Origin: Cliona cf. orientalis
Lineage: Eukaryota; Porifera; Demospongiae; Clionaida; Clionaidae
Assembly (NCBI GenBank): GCA_963930775.1
Contig: OZ005703.1
Coordinates: 2,356,001-2,420,000, forward strand
DNA length: 64,000 nt
Direction of reading: 5' to 3'
Shown: in pieces, positions 46,286 through 57,917 of the stretch
How positions within the stretch are numbered: the first letter of the stretch is position 1
How the letters are laid out: each line of letters starts with the position of its first letter
Program-made: the position numbers and the translations under genes
The notes under the pieces: model-generated
What the model was told of the DNA's origin: nothing
Seen by the model: the letters and a program-made list of their open reading frames with translations, nothing else
Database searches by the model: none

Positions 46286-48630
46286 ATTCATTCAACAGCT
46301 ACATTTTTAATGTAGCCCACTACATTCATTTTTATCATTAGTGAACTGGGCTACAGTTACATTAATTTTATCATTAGTGAGCTGGGCGCTCTAGGTTTAT
46401 GGCCCGGAAAACCACAATAGTGATTACATTCCACAACCAGTTGGGCGGCACTCATACTCATTAATTTCCACACTGTGTTCTAACCAGGCTCCAATTTTAA
46501 ATATTATACACTACTTGACTTCCGACAGGAAGTAAATAATAACTCAAAAGGAGAGACTACGAGAAAGGATTCACTAAATAGATTTACTCCTTTCCAGGTG
46601 TTTTGAGGAGAATGGTCATAAACGCCCTACACGTATGTGGGTAGTCAACAGACGCCAAGAGAGAATACAATTTGGTGTTCACATCAGGGCCATGGGCTGC
46701 ATGAAAACCCCAGTGGCCTGATACCATCCAACGGTCACATCTGTTCCATCTGTTGATACGCTCTCCGCTCTATTAAACCAGACTACAACGGTAGTGAACA
46801 GGATTTCAAAGGATTTAGGTTCACAAACCTCAAGTTGGATTTTGCCAGGATATAATTATAGGCTGGATGCGTGTACATTTATTTGATCTGATGGTTAGTG
46901 AGGGTTAGGAGTGGAGGGGGTAGTGAGCGGTTACAACAAGGAAATTATTAATTTGGAGAAATATGGGCACGGGCGCTCAACCCAGCAAGTTTCACTTCCG
47001 AAGGTTCGTTCTATAAGTATCCGCGAGCATTGGAGGCTTCCACAAATTTGTTTGGAGCTTGCCAGCACCAACTACTACTGAATACCCTCCAGCTCTCGCT
47101 CTGTTGAATAGTTGATTAGGGTAGGTGGAGTGGGTGATAATTACAATTGCCTAGCATTTCTATGCAAACTTGTAGTATTCCAGTGATCTAGAGGCTTGTC
47201 AGCGTTTCATATCTAGTGACAAAAGTTTGGGGTGGAAACTTAAATGTGATAAATATGTGGGTGTATGTATCACGTCAAATTTCTAGAGATAAATGTTTAG
47301 GAGAATTCTTCATGTAATTTGTTTTGTGATTTATTGTGATATTAAAGTTTAAAGTAAAATGTTAATAGGGAGTTTGGAGGGGAAGCTTCCTCCTATTCCC
47401 CCCCCCCCCCCCCCCCCCACCACTGGATGAAATCGTGTGGTGCCTTAATACATTTTAGGACAATCCTTTAGAGCATGGCCGTGGGTTGATTGCCTCTAGC
47501 TTTAAGGGACTAGTCACATGTTGCAGAAGGCTATTCACATAAGCTGTTTTTGAAACTAGCTGGTCAAATATTGATACACACACAATGTAACCAGAGATAC
47601 AATTGCTGACTTAAGTGTATCATCTCCACTGCAGGCACTTAGACTGAGTGTGTTGGTCCAAATAATTGATCATGTAGCTATAATGAGAACTCAAGGATGA
47701 TGCTGTTGTAATACACGGTGAGTATTATAATAGGTAGTTGCCTAGCAACCAAAATTTTTATATTGTCAATTGGTCATCATAATGATGAACAGAGGTCAAT
47801 TACCAACAAAATAGTTATGCATCTCATGCATCCCAATTACTGTCAGATAACTATTGCGTATAGTAATGTTGTGTCTGATCAGAGAAGTATGAGTTTGCTA
47901 GAAAATATTGCTTCAATTACTGAGGCTGTTAATTAGTTATTGCTATCTGGAGATGACTGTTTTGAAAACATCAAAAGGATGAGCTCATACAACTTAATTG
48001 CATACACTGGCCCTCATGTGTACTTGTGGTGGTATGTACATGTACTATATAATATAATAATATAATATGATGGGGTTGACCACCTCTCTCATCCGGCCTC
48101 TCTCTTGTAGCTTTTCCTCTCATTCTCTCACATTTAAATCCACGAAAATTATGATGTTTATTTGAAGAATGCTAAAGTCAACTAATAATTATTATTAGAT
48201 TAATTTCAGGTCCAGCCTAGCTAGTGGATATTGGGGACTTTCTACTAATGTATACTAGCTAGCTAGTAGACGTAAATCCTATTAAATTGCTTGGATATTC
48301 CCATGATATTGTTGTGAAGTCTCAAATTTATGCCATGAAATTCGCGTCATGGCATAGTAAAGGGATTTTCATAGGCCGTGATGTTGCTATCATTTAATTT
48401 TATATCTGTGAGTGTATACATAGTATGCATTTCATAGGGTTTGAAAATCATGTGATTTTGTAAGCAAGTATGAAAATGTCATGATTTGATTGAGTTAGTA
48501 TTTCACATGCTGTGAAAATCCTATGATTTATCCTAATAGCAAGTGAACATCCATGAAATACCCATGAAATTAAAATCATAGGCTCCCTTGCAATTGCCTA
48601 TGATTTAAGTACAATCAATACTGACATAAT
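46286..48630 (+). repeat. Long composite repeat, copy F
   Basis: Direct duplicate of 42708-45118, about 3.58 kb apart. Its 47828-48224 segment is in the same orientation as copy D, so F keeps the older arrangement. A TTAA-type 4-bp difference from E lies near 46775. Confidence 0.8.
47635..47717 (+). other. Exon-like block of the long repeat, copy F
   Basis: CATCTCCACTGCAG / 83 bp / ATACACG-GTGAGTA, with splice signals intact. Confidence 0.3.
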
Positions 48631-51019
48631 GTAAGATATGCATTAATTTTAATGGGAATATCATGGGTTCTCCAGCACATGCATTTCACATGCATTCAAG
48701 AAAATTAAAGGAGCCAATCAGATGCATTCAGTATGATAAAAAGCAGCTGCTGCCAGTTTTAAACCAGGCTAATTTTTTGAAGATGGCTGTTCAGTTGTTC
48801 ATAAGTGAACAGCAATTTAAGGAGATAAGCCAATTTTGGGAATACTTAAGCTTGGAGTATCAAAAAGATGGAAGAAGATCAACCTGCAGCTGGATTAGGT
48901 GTGAGTGCTGTATCTGTTGTTCAAGCTCAACCCAAGCCTACCCAGCTACTCACAAAAAGTGACAAACAGCAAACCTACTGAAGCCCAGGCAGTATTTCAG
49001 GTAAGGACCTGTGGGCTTAGCTAGTATGCTAGCTTGGCTTAATCACTTAAGCCCTTGGTATGTGATAGTCTAACCAGTTAGCCCCCCCCCCCCCCCCCCC
49101 CCGGGCCCCCCTTTCCAGGTTGTTGTTACTCTTTGAGTTTTATAATATACCTCAGCGTAATGAATAGGAGAGGGGGAGTGGGTCTTAGTCTAACTGGTAT
49201 GTAGTTGCAGCAGTTTCAATATGCTGGCATGTATGCTGTGCATATTGCAGTGGAGTGGATGGTGGGGCCTTACACTAAGCCAGGGGGATGGTCGAGGAGG
49301 CATGGTTAGTGATGATGCTATCTTTCTATAGTATACAGATGATGGCAGTGTGTGGGAGGCAAGGATCGACATCTAGCAACAAACTAATTATCCACTTATC
49401 CACTGGTACTGTTCAGGAGCTAAAGGACTTGTATGCCAGTTTGTGACTGTCCGGTACTCTTCTCCTTAATATATTGACACTACGCATACATACTCTATAC
49501 AGGACTTTCCCCTAATATATTATATAACGCTACATTGGTGAAAATTTATTCCACCAAATATTTCTAATACTGGCTTAGCAAAATTAAAAAAAAAAAATTG
49601 TACTACATACAATATCTTGCTTGACGCAGAAGCAAAATCTAGCAAAAATCACTGTTACAGTTATAGTTATAGTGTGGAAACTGCATGGCTTACGAACTGT
49701 ATGGTCACAAAAAATTGATCCCAAAGGTGAGGTTTACATTTCACAGTTTATAAACACAACAAGAATGACACTCATTACCAAAATTAATAGCATTTATCGT
49801 ATGCATGTGTATCTTAATTCCTGTGAATACTGGACAATGATTCTGATAAACCTAAGTCTCAATTGAATAATATTATAGAAGTTAAAGAAAGTAGTGTGAC
49901 ATGTTGCGTACATAATATTTGGTGCGTTTATGAGCCTCAATTGCTTCCTTGTAAGGGCATGTCTTTCTCTGCTTGACATCCAATAATTGATTGAGTTGTT
50001 TGCTAGTAATCATCAGTTTATCTAGGCAAGCTCAGAGCGATTAGAACTATGCCATGCTGAAAGAACTCACTGCATGACATGTCATGACACTGTATATACA
50101 AGGTCCCCCATGGTGCCAGTTTGTCAAGTATGTGAGAGTGAAGAGACAATAATAAGATTTTATGCTCAGAAAGAATAAATAGAGTACGCGTATACAGTGA
50201 TATAGTCTATCCCGTGTATGCATGATTGCCCATTAGTACAGTGCGCATGCACAGATGGAAGATGACCTTTGAACCTATTACTACATAGGTGCTAGGCCAC
50301 ACCCCTCACTGCAAGCAGCTGCTCTAATCAGGGATAAGTATAGTCTCGTGCCCAGGCCCCTTCATGCACGTGCAAGAAACTTAAGGTCTGGGGAATTGTT
50401 CATATCTGGCGTGTTCCAGTGGAATAGATAACGTGTGCAGGGTGTATTATAGCTTATTATTATTTTTGAATTGGTAATACACACAATAGGTGCAACTCAC
50501 ATAATTATCTAGTACAAATTAATTTAAAAATTAATTAATTATCTAGTACAAATTAGATAATCATTGTGAGGATATCTGTTTCCATGCATAATATGCTATG
50601 CAGAATTTCTTTATCGTTACCATGTTACCATGGTTACAGCATAGTATCATATTTTGATTATCATACTAATATCATGGAAAAATCATAGTAATTTCAGTGG
50701 ATTATATTCTATAGGAATTAGCGGATATCATGGTAATTTCACAGCATAATCATGCTATATTATGCTATGAATATGCCATTAAACAACCAACAATTTCATG
50801 GGTACATATTTCATAGCAATTTCATGGCATTCAATAGATCACAAATATCACAGGATTTTCATTGGGTCTGCTTTCATGGTATAACAATGGTAACATCATG
50901 GCATTTTCAAAGAAACATGACCTCTTAAATATTAACGAATCTTAGGGTACTAGGCTGTGAAAAATGCATGCAATACCAATTAAAATAATTCATAGGCATA
51001 TCATGGGTTTTGCCTACTA
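48631..51019. other. Non-coding, poly(C) run, no gene recognised
   Basis: A C-homopolymer of about 22 bp lies at 49082-49103. A 99-codon + frame at 48663-48962 and an overlapping frame ending near a CAG/GTAAGG site at 49000 look partly protein-like but match no family I know. 50600-51010 repeats short ATCATGG / TTTCATAG motifs like those at 44790-45110. Confidence 0.4.
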
Positions 51020-51396
51020 GTATAAATATGCTGGTATGGTTTGTTTATATGGTTGTTTTGTCGAGTACCTGGTTTGTTTATATGATTGTTTTGTTGAGTT
51101 TAGAGTGTCATGTCTACTTATGCAAATATTAATATCCCACCCATATCTATTATGTCATAGCTAGAATTCCTATTAATATTGTTGCAATTGGTCATGTACA
51201 CTACCAGGTCATACTTCCAAATAGGGAAATTAGACTGATCCAATATCAAATCTTTTCTCCAGAGAGAATAGCTATTGATGTATGAGACCACAGCCATGAA
51301 GCCCATATCTTTGTTCTTGTTTGAAGGCATTTAAGCGAAGTCCTAAATGGTGGGTGTGTGTGTCATGTGCGCATGTAGCTATGCATATACATACGT
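51020..51396 (+). repeat. Long composite repeat, copy G (3' part only)
   Basis: TGGTTTGTTTATATGGTTGT, GTACACTACCAGGTC, CTCCAGAGAGAATAGCTATT and GAGACCACAGCCATGAAGCC are colinear with 30060-30430 and 38270-38560. Confidence 0.65.
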
Positions 51397-51488
51397 AGCT
51401 TCGTCCCCAGGCGTTCTCTCGATCTCCCAGCTCATTTTGTGTGCAACATTAAAAGCTAAGAGATTGAGAGAGGGCCTGGGGACGAGCT
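51397..51488. mobile_element. MITE family 3, complete copy
   Basis: AGCTTCGTCCCCAGGCGTTC faces AGGGCCTGGGGACGAGCT. Inner arms TCTCGATCTCCCAGCT and AGCTAAGAGATTGAGAGA. As in copies C and D, it sits immediately 3' of the long repeat. Confidence 0.75.
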
Positions 51489-52444
51489 AGGCTAGCTACA
51501 TATATATTCTGAGATTAGATCAACACATGAAAATACTCCTAAGGAAAGCTATCAAAAACACTTGGTAATAATTGTATCCTGCATGCATGCATATTATTAT
51601 GCTGGCATCTCACTGATACTTGTAATAAAATTAATATAATAATATTATGGTCAATGTATGGTCAATAAGTGTATATGCATGAACAATACATACCGGGTAT
51701 GCCTGCAAATCTCTGTTACTGAACAGGGACTGATTCAGGAGCAGAGAGTACTCATATGCATGCATGTATATATGTACATTATTGAACGCAATTCTCTACA
51801 GCACTATATATAGTCTGGTTATATTAAAAAATCTAGTGCCTCAGTTGCAACCTATACCTGCAAATCTCTGCAGCCGTGGTACTGATGACATGCATTACCC
51901 TTATTTGTGGCTTAATAACTACATGGAAAACAGAAGCCAGATATTGAATAGTATATAACTTCATCTTATCGATATGTAACAGTTCACCATTCAATTTACA
52001 CAGCAAACTGGCAATAATTAATATAAAACAATTGCTAGTAATTATAGTGATTAGGGAAGTTTTGTATTCATTAGTGACCTATTAATTATAGCATAGACAC
52101 AAGAGAGTTAATCAGGAGTTTAACTACCATGTTTGTATGCAAATAAAACTCAAGATCTAACTAGCACAAGAAAATTCGCATTCTAGAATTTCTCACAATA
52201 CATCTTAAGGTGGAGTGTGAGGACCATTACAAGAAAATTACGCTAAAATAATTTTTAGCTTGTGTTCTATTAGCATAAACACAATATTATGTGGAAACTT
52301 TTAAATTAGTAGCTATACTTCGGGGGAGGGCCATATAATATTATATTATGTGTATGTGTGTCTGCATGTATGTCTGTGTGTGCATACACACATATATATA
52401 TTATATGCATAGTCATGATTCATGTCTGTACCGAAATTAATAGT
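51489..52444. other. AT-rich non-coding stretch
   Basis: Nothing recognised beyond simple AT and TG tracts. Confidence 0.5.
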
Positions 52445-52525
52445 AAGTGCATATATACTAACAGCCACTATCGATCCTTGAAAGATATCTAATTGCCAAA
52501 CAAGTACAAGCATGCACTTCCTATT
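52445..52525. mobile_element. MITE family 4, partial copy 3
   Basis: AGTGCATATATACTAACAGC, GATCCTTGAAAGAT and CAAGTACAAGCATGCACTTC match the interior and right end of 14378-14486. The outermost bases are lost. Confidence 0.6.
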
Positions 52526-52849
52526 CCTAACTATGTTATGTGCATGATAGCTTGAGCATTTATCAAGGCAGTATAAAGTTTCAGTCTCTTGAGAAGCGAT
52601 AGTATAATTGTGTGTGTATACATGTGGTATATTTCAATTCAAGATCACAACTTCCCAAACAATAATTATGTGCTTATGTGAGCAAGGAAGCCAGGGACAC
52701 TGAGAGTTGATTCCATATCATGTCACTACATTCAGCTGCATACCTACGATAATATTGAGGAACCTATTAGTAGTACTATGTAGCTTGTTCTTTGTTTTGC
52801 ATAGTTTACACATGTAATGTCTATAATATATTATTAATAATGCTTCCCA

Positions 52850-54190
52850 AAAAAATTACCCTTCAGTGTTAGATAGTGCACTGTGATCTATATACCTACA
52901 CCTCACTTTGCGTGACACACCATACCTAGCTAGGATAGAGGAGCTGACAGAAGTATATTCCTTTGATACATGCAGGTAATTGTCTGTGTGGTCTGTGCAG
53001 TCCACAATTTAAGATATCAGGTGAAGTTTATTGTCAACTTCAAGTCATATGGGCATGGGCATTAAAGTGTGGTATGATATTATGTTATCATGCACACAGT
53101 AATGTGTGATCTTCTGTTGCATACGTATCAGCTGTGCTAGAGACACGTGTATATAATATAGCAAGCTGAAAATAATACTAAGGTTAATTTTCATAGAGAG
53201 GCTGTTGACATCGTTTTCAGTTGCTATCTGCATGAAATAAACATGAGTATGATAATATATATTCTAATAAGTTAAACATTGTTACGGTAGTTATTATAAT
53301 GTACAAGCTATAGGAAATTTAAAGTAGAAAACATGTATCAGTGGTTATGGTGCATGGCATTTCTGTGCATGGTTTCATAATTTTTATGCTTATACTCAAG
53401 TATTCCATTGTCTATCACATGATGCAAACTGGTCTTCTCATGTACTCCCAAATAAACTACAAAAAATCAACAATAGAGAAAGTTGTGGTCTGCCGGTGTA
53501 CTAGTGTGCTGATTAAGCATTCAACAGATGATTTATAATAGTGAATCAATCCTACCTTATAAGGATGCGATCATCTGCTGTGTAATATTATGTATACATA
53601 CAATGCATGACTTCTGTGTTTACTGAGTTTATAAACATTCCTGGGCTCCACTGAGATCATCTGCTATGAATATTGTCACACTGTAATAGTAGTAATTTTA
53701 AGATGCATGCACATTAACTTGTGTGGGCAGGTGATTAGTGGTGGGCAATACTCTAAATAATAGTTAGAGACCGAGTCCAAGGTCTCTATACGCCTTTTAA
53801 GAGACCCAAAGGCCCTGGGCTGTAGCATCCCGAGCGCAGTGAGGGTGCTACTAAGGGCTTGAGGGTCTCTTTAAAAGTGTAGTCTACTAGAGACCATTGG
53901 ACGAGGTCTCTAACTGATTTAGAATATAGCAACTGTAACCATGACATTAGCCTGCAGCTGGGGACTAGGCTACTGTTGCACTGTGTATCTTTCTTTGCCC
54001 TTGGCAGCTCAATAATAGACCTCCTCTCTAAGAGGTCTATTAGTGAATTGAGAGGTCTCTAAGTGAAATAATGGACCTCCAACTGACCAATCAGATTGCT
54101 ACATTTGTTACAACTATATTCTAATATGAATACTGGAGTAATACCTTTCATCTGATGGGTCGGTATAAATACTTTCGGTACAAACTCTTT
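52850..54190 (+). repeat. Long composite repeat, copy H
   Basis: 52920-53010 matches 15310-15400. 53390-53760 matches copy B (ACTCAAGTATTCCATTGTCT, GATGCAAACTGGTCTTCTCA) and copy C (TAAACATTCCTGGGCTCCA, GCACATTAACTTGTGTGGG). 54145-54185 has TTTCATCTGATGGGTCGGTA as in copy C. About 390 bp (53760-54140), rich in AGAGGTCT/AGACCTC inverted motifs and with a GAGCGCAGTGAGGGTGC block, interrupts it. Confidence 0.6.
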
Positions 54191-54392
54191 GGAAGTGCAT
54201 AATGCAACTTAAAGAAGGAAAGGGTGTTGTGTACTTATTTTTAATTATGTATAATATCGCATGTATTTACTTGTAGACTATTATGTACATACAGGTATTT
54301 ATGAGAAACACGAATCACATGACATGATAAGTCTTTGATGTAAACAAATGGACTACCAACAGATTCAGTAATACGCCACCCTATGGGCAGCT

Positions 54393-55481
54393 ACGGTGGC
54401 CGAGAAGGGCCATTCCAAACTTCCGATTTCTCGATTTCCATTTCTGAATTGATCATTTCCAAATTCATATTTCTAAAATTGTCATTTCAAAATCTTTACT
54501 TAAACCTTTTATTTTAGCCAGCAGCTAGACTACTGTATTTAATGGTAGCTTCCGCGAACTTCGTGTCTTTGAGCATAGATAGAGGATAGAGCGAGCACTC
54601 AAACCAGATAACATATCGCGTAATACTCTAACGCTGGCGCGCAGGCTAGAGGTCAAAGGTCAACTTTATCGTGTTCTCGTCGAGTCGATATCTGTTTCGA
54701 TTTCCAAATTCTCGCTGTGTTGCATTTCTAAAATCTTTATTTCCAAAGTTGTGGTACATCGTAGCCTCGTTCTCAGGCCACTCCCAGTCAGCGTGCAACT
54801 GGGTGTGGCCTGGGAACGAGGTTTGATACATCCCCGATAAAATCCTAGCTCTAGCCAGCCCCTCCCATTAATTTTTTTGTATTAAAGACTATCTGTCTGC
54901 GTTCTAATTTTCATATTAATTTAGTTCTCATCATTTAATATTGCATTAGTAAGCTTAAGGCTCTTCTGTGACCATCATCGATATTAAACATTGTCTACCA
55001 TGCGCTTCCCAGATGGGGGCGGGGCTTGGACACGCAAAGGTTCACATTCCTGTGCGCATGCGCCCTGTGTAACTCCCTGAGAGTTCGTATAGGAAAGGAT
55101 GCAAACGCTATGTATAGCTAGAATAAAATAGGAAATCTACCAAATTAGAAATGCCCAGGATTGGAAATCGTCAATTCAGAAATAGAAATCGAGAACCACG
55201 TAGTATTGACCTTTGACTCCCTAGTCCGCGCGCCGATACAGTATGAGTACTACTATGACGCGGTGTGCTATCTGGTTTTAGTGCTCGCTCTATCTATGCT
55301 CAAAGACGGGTACGCACAGTTCGCAGAAGCCATTAAGCACAGTAGTCTAATTGCTGGCTAAAATAAAGGTTTAAGTAAAGATTTTGAAATGACAACTTTA
55401 GAAATGCGAATTTGGAAATGACCAATTCAGAAATGGAAATCGAGAAATTGGAAGTTTGGAATGGCCCTTCTCGGCCACCGT
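54393..55481. mobile_element. Foldback-type element with about 320-bp terminal inverted repeats
   Basis: The left arm begins ACGGTGGCCGAGAAGGGCC; the right arm ends GGCCCTTCTCGGCCACCGT. The arms pair over roughly 54393-54715 and 55158-55481 with small indels. Flanks GGGCAGCT and AGGCAGCT suggest an 8-bp target duplication with one mismatch. The core holds no transposase; a 66-codon frame at 55161-55361 is arm sequence. A family 3 hairpin is nested at 54762-54822. A solo arm end lies at 30508-30590. Confidence 0.85.
54762..54822. mobile_element. MITE family 3 hairpin nested in the foldback element
   Basis: TAGCCTCGTTCTCAGGCCAC faces GTGGCCTGGGAACGAGGT, with CCCAG/CTGGG inside; about 60 bp. 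Confidence 0.75.
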
Positions 55482-55663
55482 AGGCAGCTCATAATATGCT
55501 CCTGTTAATATCCCCACAGCATATAATATATAATATGTGAAATATATAGTATTGGACAGTTTAATTGAATTTTGTGAGTACAAATACTGAATCAGTTTTA
55601 GTCATCTCAGTTAACCCAACAGCTGTGAAGCAGCCATAATTATTATTGCATCTACTGGCTGGC

Positions 55664-55819
55664 TCAGGTAAGCGCCCATGTACTGCATTTCAAGTGGTCA
55701 ATGTATACGTAACAGCTTCTATACAAACGTATGGAAATTATATCCCGGGTAAATACCTATGCGGGCCAAAATTGTGAGTTATATTTAATTACCCATGGGC
55801 GCTTACCCGTGACACTATT
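55664..55819. mobile_element. MITE family 2, inverted copy
   Basis: GGCTCAGGTAAGCGCCCATG at the left and CATGGGCGCTTACCCGTGAC at the right. The GCATTTCAAGTGG block is near the left end, opposite to 3113-3279. Confidence 0.75.
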
Positions 55820-56796
55820 GTATATATAAAATATTCTTAGTTCTAATGACTAATAGTAATAATAGTTACTGTATTGGTGGACAATCAGATGCATTGATTA
55901 GACGTATTGATGAACTGTTGAGTGTTTGATAGTAGCATAGCATGCATGCTCTATAGCTATTTGCAATTGAGTGACGTCTCTGATACTCATAAGCTGGTAT
56001 GAATGCAAACATACAGGACTATCAAGTAACTTTAATTTTAGTTCACTTACATCGCTAAGTGACCAATTAGTACCTCCGTGAATATCATCATCTCCCTATG
56101 AATATCATTATCACCAACCTGACCTCACATTCAATATCATACATGCATGAAGAGTTGATGATATTCACAGAGGTTCAGTTGATCACAATCTTAGCATGTG
56201 GTCATGCCTAATGTTTCTGACTATCACTGTTGTATGATAGTATGGCTTCTGTTATAGTAAATAAACTGGGTTGCATGCATGATGTATCAGTACCACACAA
56301 ATATTGTATCTTCGGGCCTGTACACACACATAAGAGCTTAGTATGTTTCCCCCAAAATTGTTATGGTTGTGATTGTGCTTCAGTTTTATAGCCAAAACTT
56401 GCATCTGACATGCACTATCAATAAAAGTTCCAATGGCTCATCTCAAGCACTGAAATCATGGATAAAGCTTAACTATACCACGAGCAGTCATAATTTTCAG
56501 TTTGACCTATAATTGTTGGGACTATCGAAGGGTTATCATATGCATCTCGACGGATTATGTACATGTTGTATGACATGTATTAATATCTATGATTTGTTCA
56601 TTAAGGAGTGAAAACAAGTCAATGGACTTGTTCTGCCACGCCCCTGTACTTGTGAAAATTGCATGAGCCACTGTAAACTGTAATGTGGTTACAAAATTAT
56701 AGGTAGCTATAGCTCTAAATTATAAGAATTATATGATATACCTACTATGATAGAGAGACTAAAAATTCATCAAGTGATATTAATATCATAGTTATT
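55820..56796. other. Non-coding; shares a block with 46020-46195
   Basis: 56530-56670 carries GATTTGTTCATTAAGGAGTG and GCCCCTGTACTTGTG as at 46095-46175. 56075-56180 has repeated GTGAATATCAT motifs. No gene. Confidence 0.45.
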
Positions 56797-57010
56797 GGGG
56801 GCGAGCGTGAGCAAGCCCCACATTTGATCGTTTGGCGGAAGTTCGTCTGTCCGTCTGTCCAGTTTGGCTGACTGAGCATGCGCGTGAAAAAAACACGTGC
56901 TCTCTATTGGGCCACGCCTCTTTGCCAATTATTTGCGCATGCTCAAATCAAATGACCAGAGTCAAAGGAGATTGAGAGAATCGGGAAGAAAGGTCCAAGA
57001 ATGAGGATGT
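56797..57010. repeat. GC-rich dispersed-repeat-like block (GGGGGCGAGCGTGAGC)
   Basis: It starts GGGGGCGAGCGTGAGCAAGC/CCCC, followed by a GTCTGTCCGTCTGTCC run, ACTGAGCATGCGCG and GCGCATGCTCA in inverted arrangement. GC and CpG content jump sharply against the AT-rich flanks. Only one copy is in the window, so its repeat nature is inference. Confidence 0.4.
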
Positions 57011-57189
57011 CGGATCCAACATTAGCTAGCTGTTATACGTATGGCAGGCACAGCCTTGTATTGGCCCGAAGAGGCTGTGTAACTGACTTGTTAGATGTTG
57101 ACATAGGATAATAATATTATTATTAGTACCTATTTTTCACATTGAGCATTTTGCCCACAGTGCTTCTATATATACAAATATATGGAATA

Positions 57190-57245
57190 TAATATATCCC
57201 AGGTAAGTGCCCATGTGGGCCAAAATCGTGAGTTATGTGTAAGCA
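57190..57245. repeat. MITE family 2 fragment
   Basis: TATATCCCAGGTAAGTGCCC and GGGCCAAAATCGTGAGTTAT match the interior of 55664-55819. Confidence 0.6.
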
Positions 57246-57497
57246 CACATAAAAATACCTATATATATGCAATCTTCATCAACCAATACTAAAGGGGTCC
57301 AGGAATGTTGCTCTACTTTCCAGGAGGACCTAGGCTGCGGCATGGGGGTTACGTATTTCAATTACACAAAAACTGCACTGTGGCTACATGGTATAATTAC
57401 ACTGAAAAATAGGTTAAAGTATAAGCTGTGGACATCATGTGCAGCACTATTATAATACAAGTGAAACTGTCCATTCAATGGCTTACTAAGCTCCATA
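57246..57497. other. Unassigned stretch upstream of TRAF gene 2
   Basis: A 62-codon + frame (57267-57455) has no recognised domain. Nothing else seen. Confidence 0.4.
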
Positions 57498-57735
57498 ATT
57501 AAGTATCACTACTCGATTTCCGACAGGAAGTAAAAGTAATGACGCGTATCGGTATGTATTGCATCTTCGTGGGCGATCAACCCCCGCAAGTTTCATTTCC
57601 GAAGGTCCTTGTGTCCGCGAGCTCAGTGGCCACAAAATTTGTTCAGAGCTCAATTGCCATCGAGCTATTAACTCGAGCTTCTCAAGTGCACCACTGAATA
57701 CTACTAGATATCCTCCAGCTCTCGCTCTGTTGACT
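57498..57735 (+). repeat. Upstream region of TRAF gene 2 shared with long-repeat copies E and F
   Basis: TTCCGACAGGAAGTAAAxxTAATGAC, then GCAAGTTTCATTTCCGAAG, GTGTCCGCGAGC, ACAAAxTTTGTT and ATCCTCCAGCTCTCGCTCTG occur in the same order at 42928-43555 and 46515-47103, where about 410 bp extra separates the first block from the rest. The block ends about 180 bp before the TRAF start codon, so it lies in or near the promoter. Confidence 0.7.
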
Positions 57736-57874
57736 GTACCATCTTAAGTTATCCCGCGGCCGGCGTGCTCAGAAGCCCAGAGCTGGTCAAGCAGTGCAAC
57801 TCTGTATTGAGTTTGATTGGCTGTGAAGATCGACTCGACCGGGCGAGGCGAGCAGTATTAAACTTGAACCCCAA

Positions 57875-57883
57875 TATATAAAA
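57875..57883 (+). promoter_or_regulatory. TATA-like box of TRAF gene 2
   Basis: TATATAAAA lies 35-43 bp before the ATG. If used it would put transcription start about 10-15 bp before the start codon, a very short leader. It may instead be a chance AT motif. Confidence 0.35.
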
Positions 57884-57917
57884 TTATTCCGAGAGCTAAA
57901 TCACCGAGATTCAAGCA

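Noticed and set aside
48663-48962. 99-codon + frame followed by a GTAAGG donor-like site
   Set aside because: Looks mildly protein-like, but the continuation to the donor is in another frame and no family was recognised; left as a possibility only.
54646-55361. Open frames on both strands within the foldback element
   Set aside because: They fall in the inverted arms or core and match no transposase.
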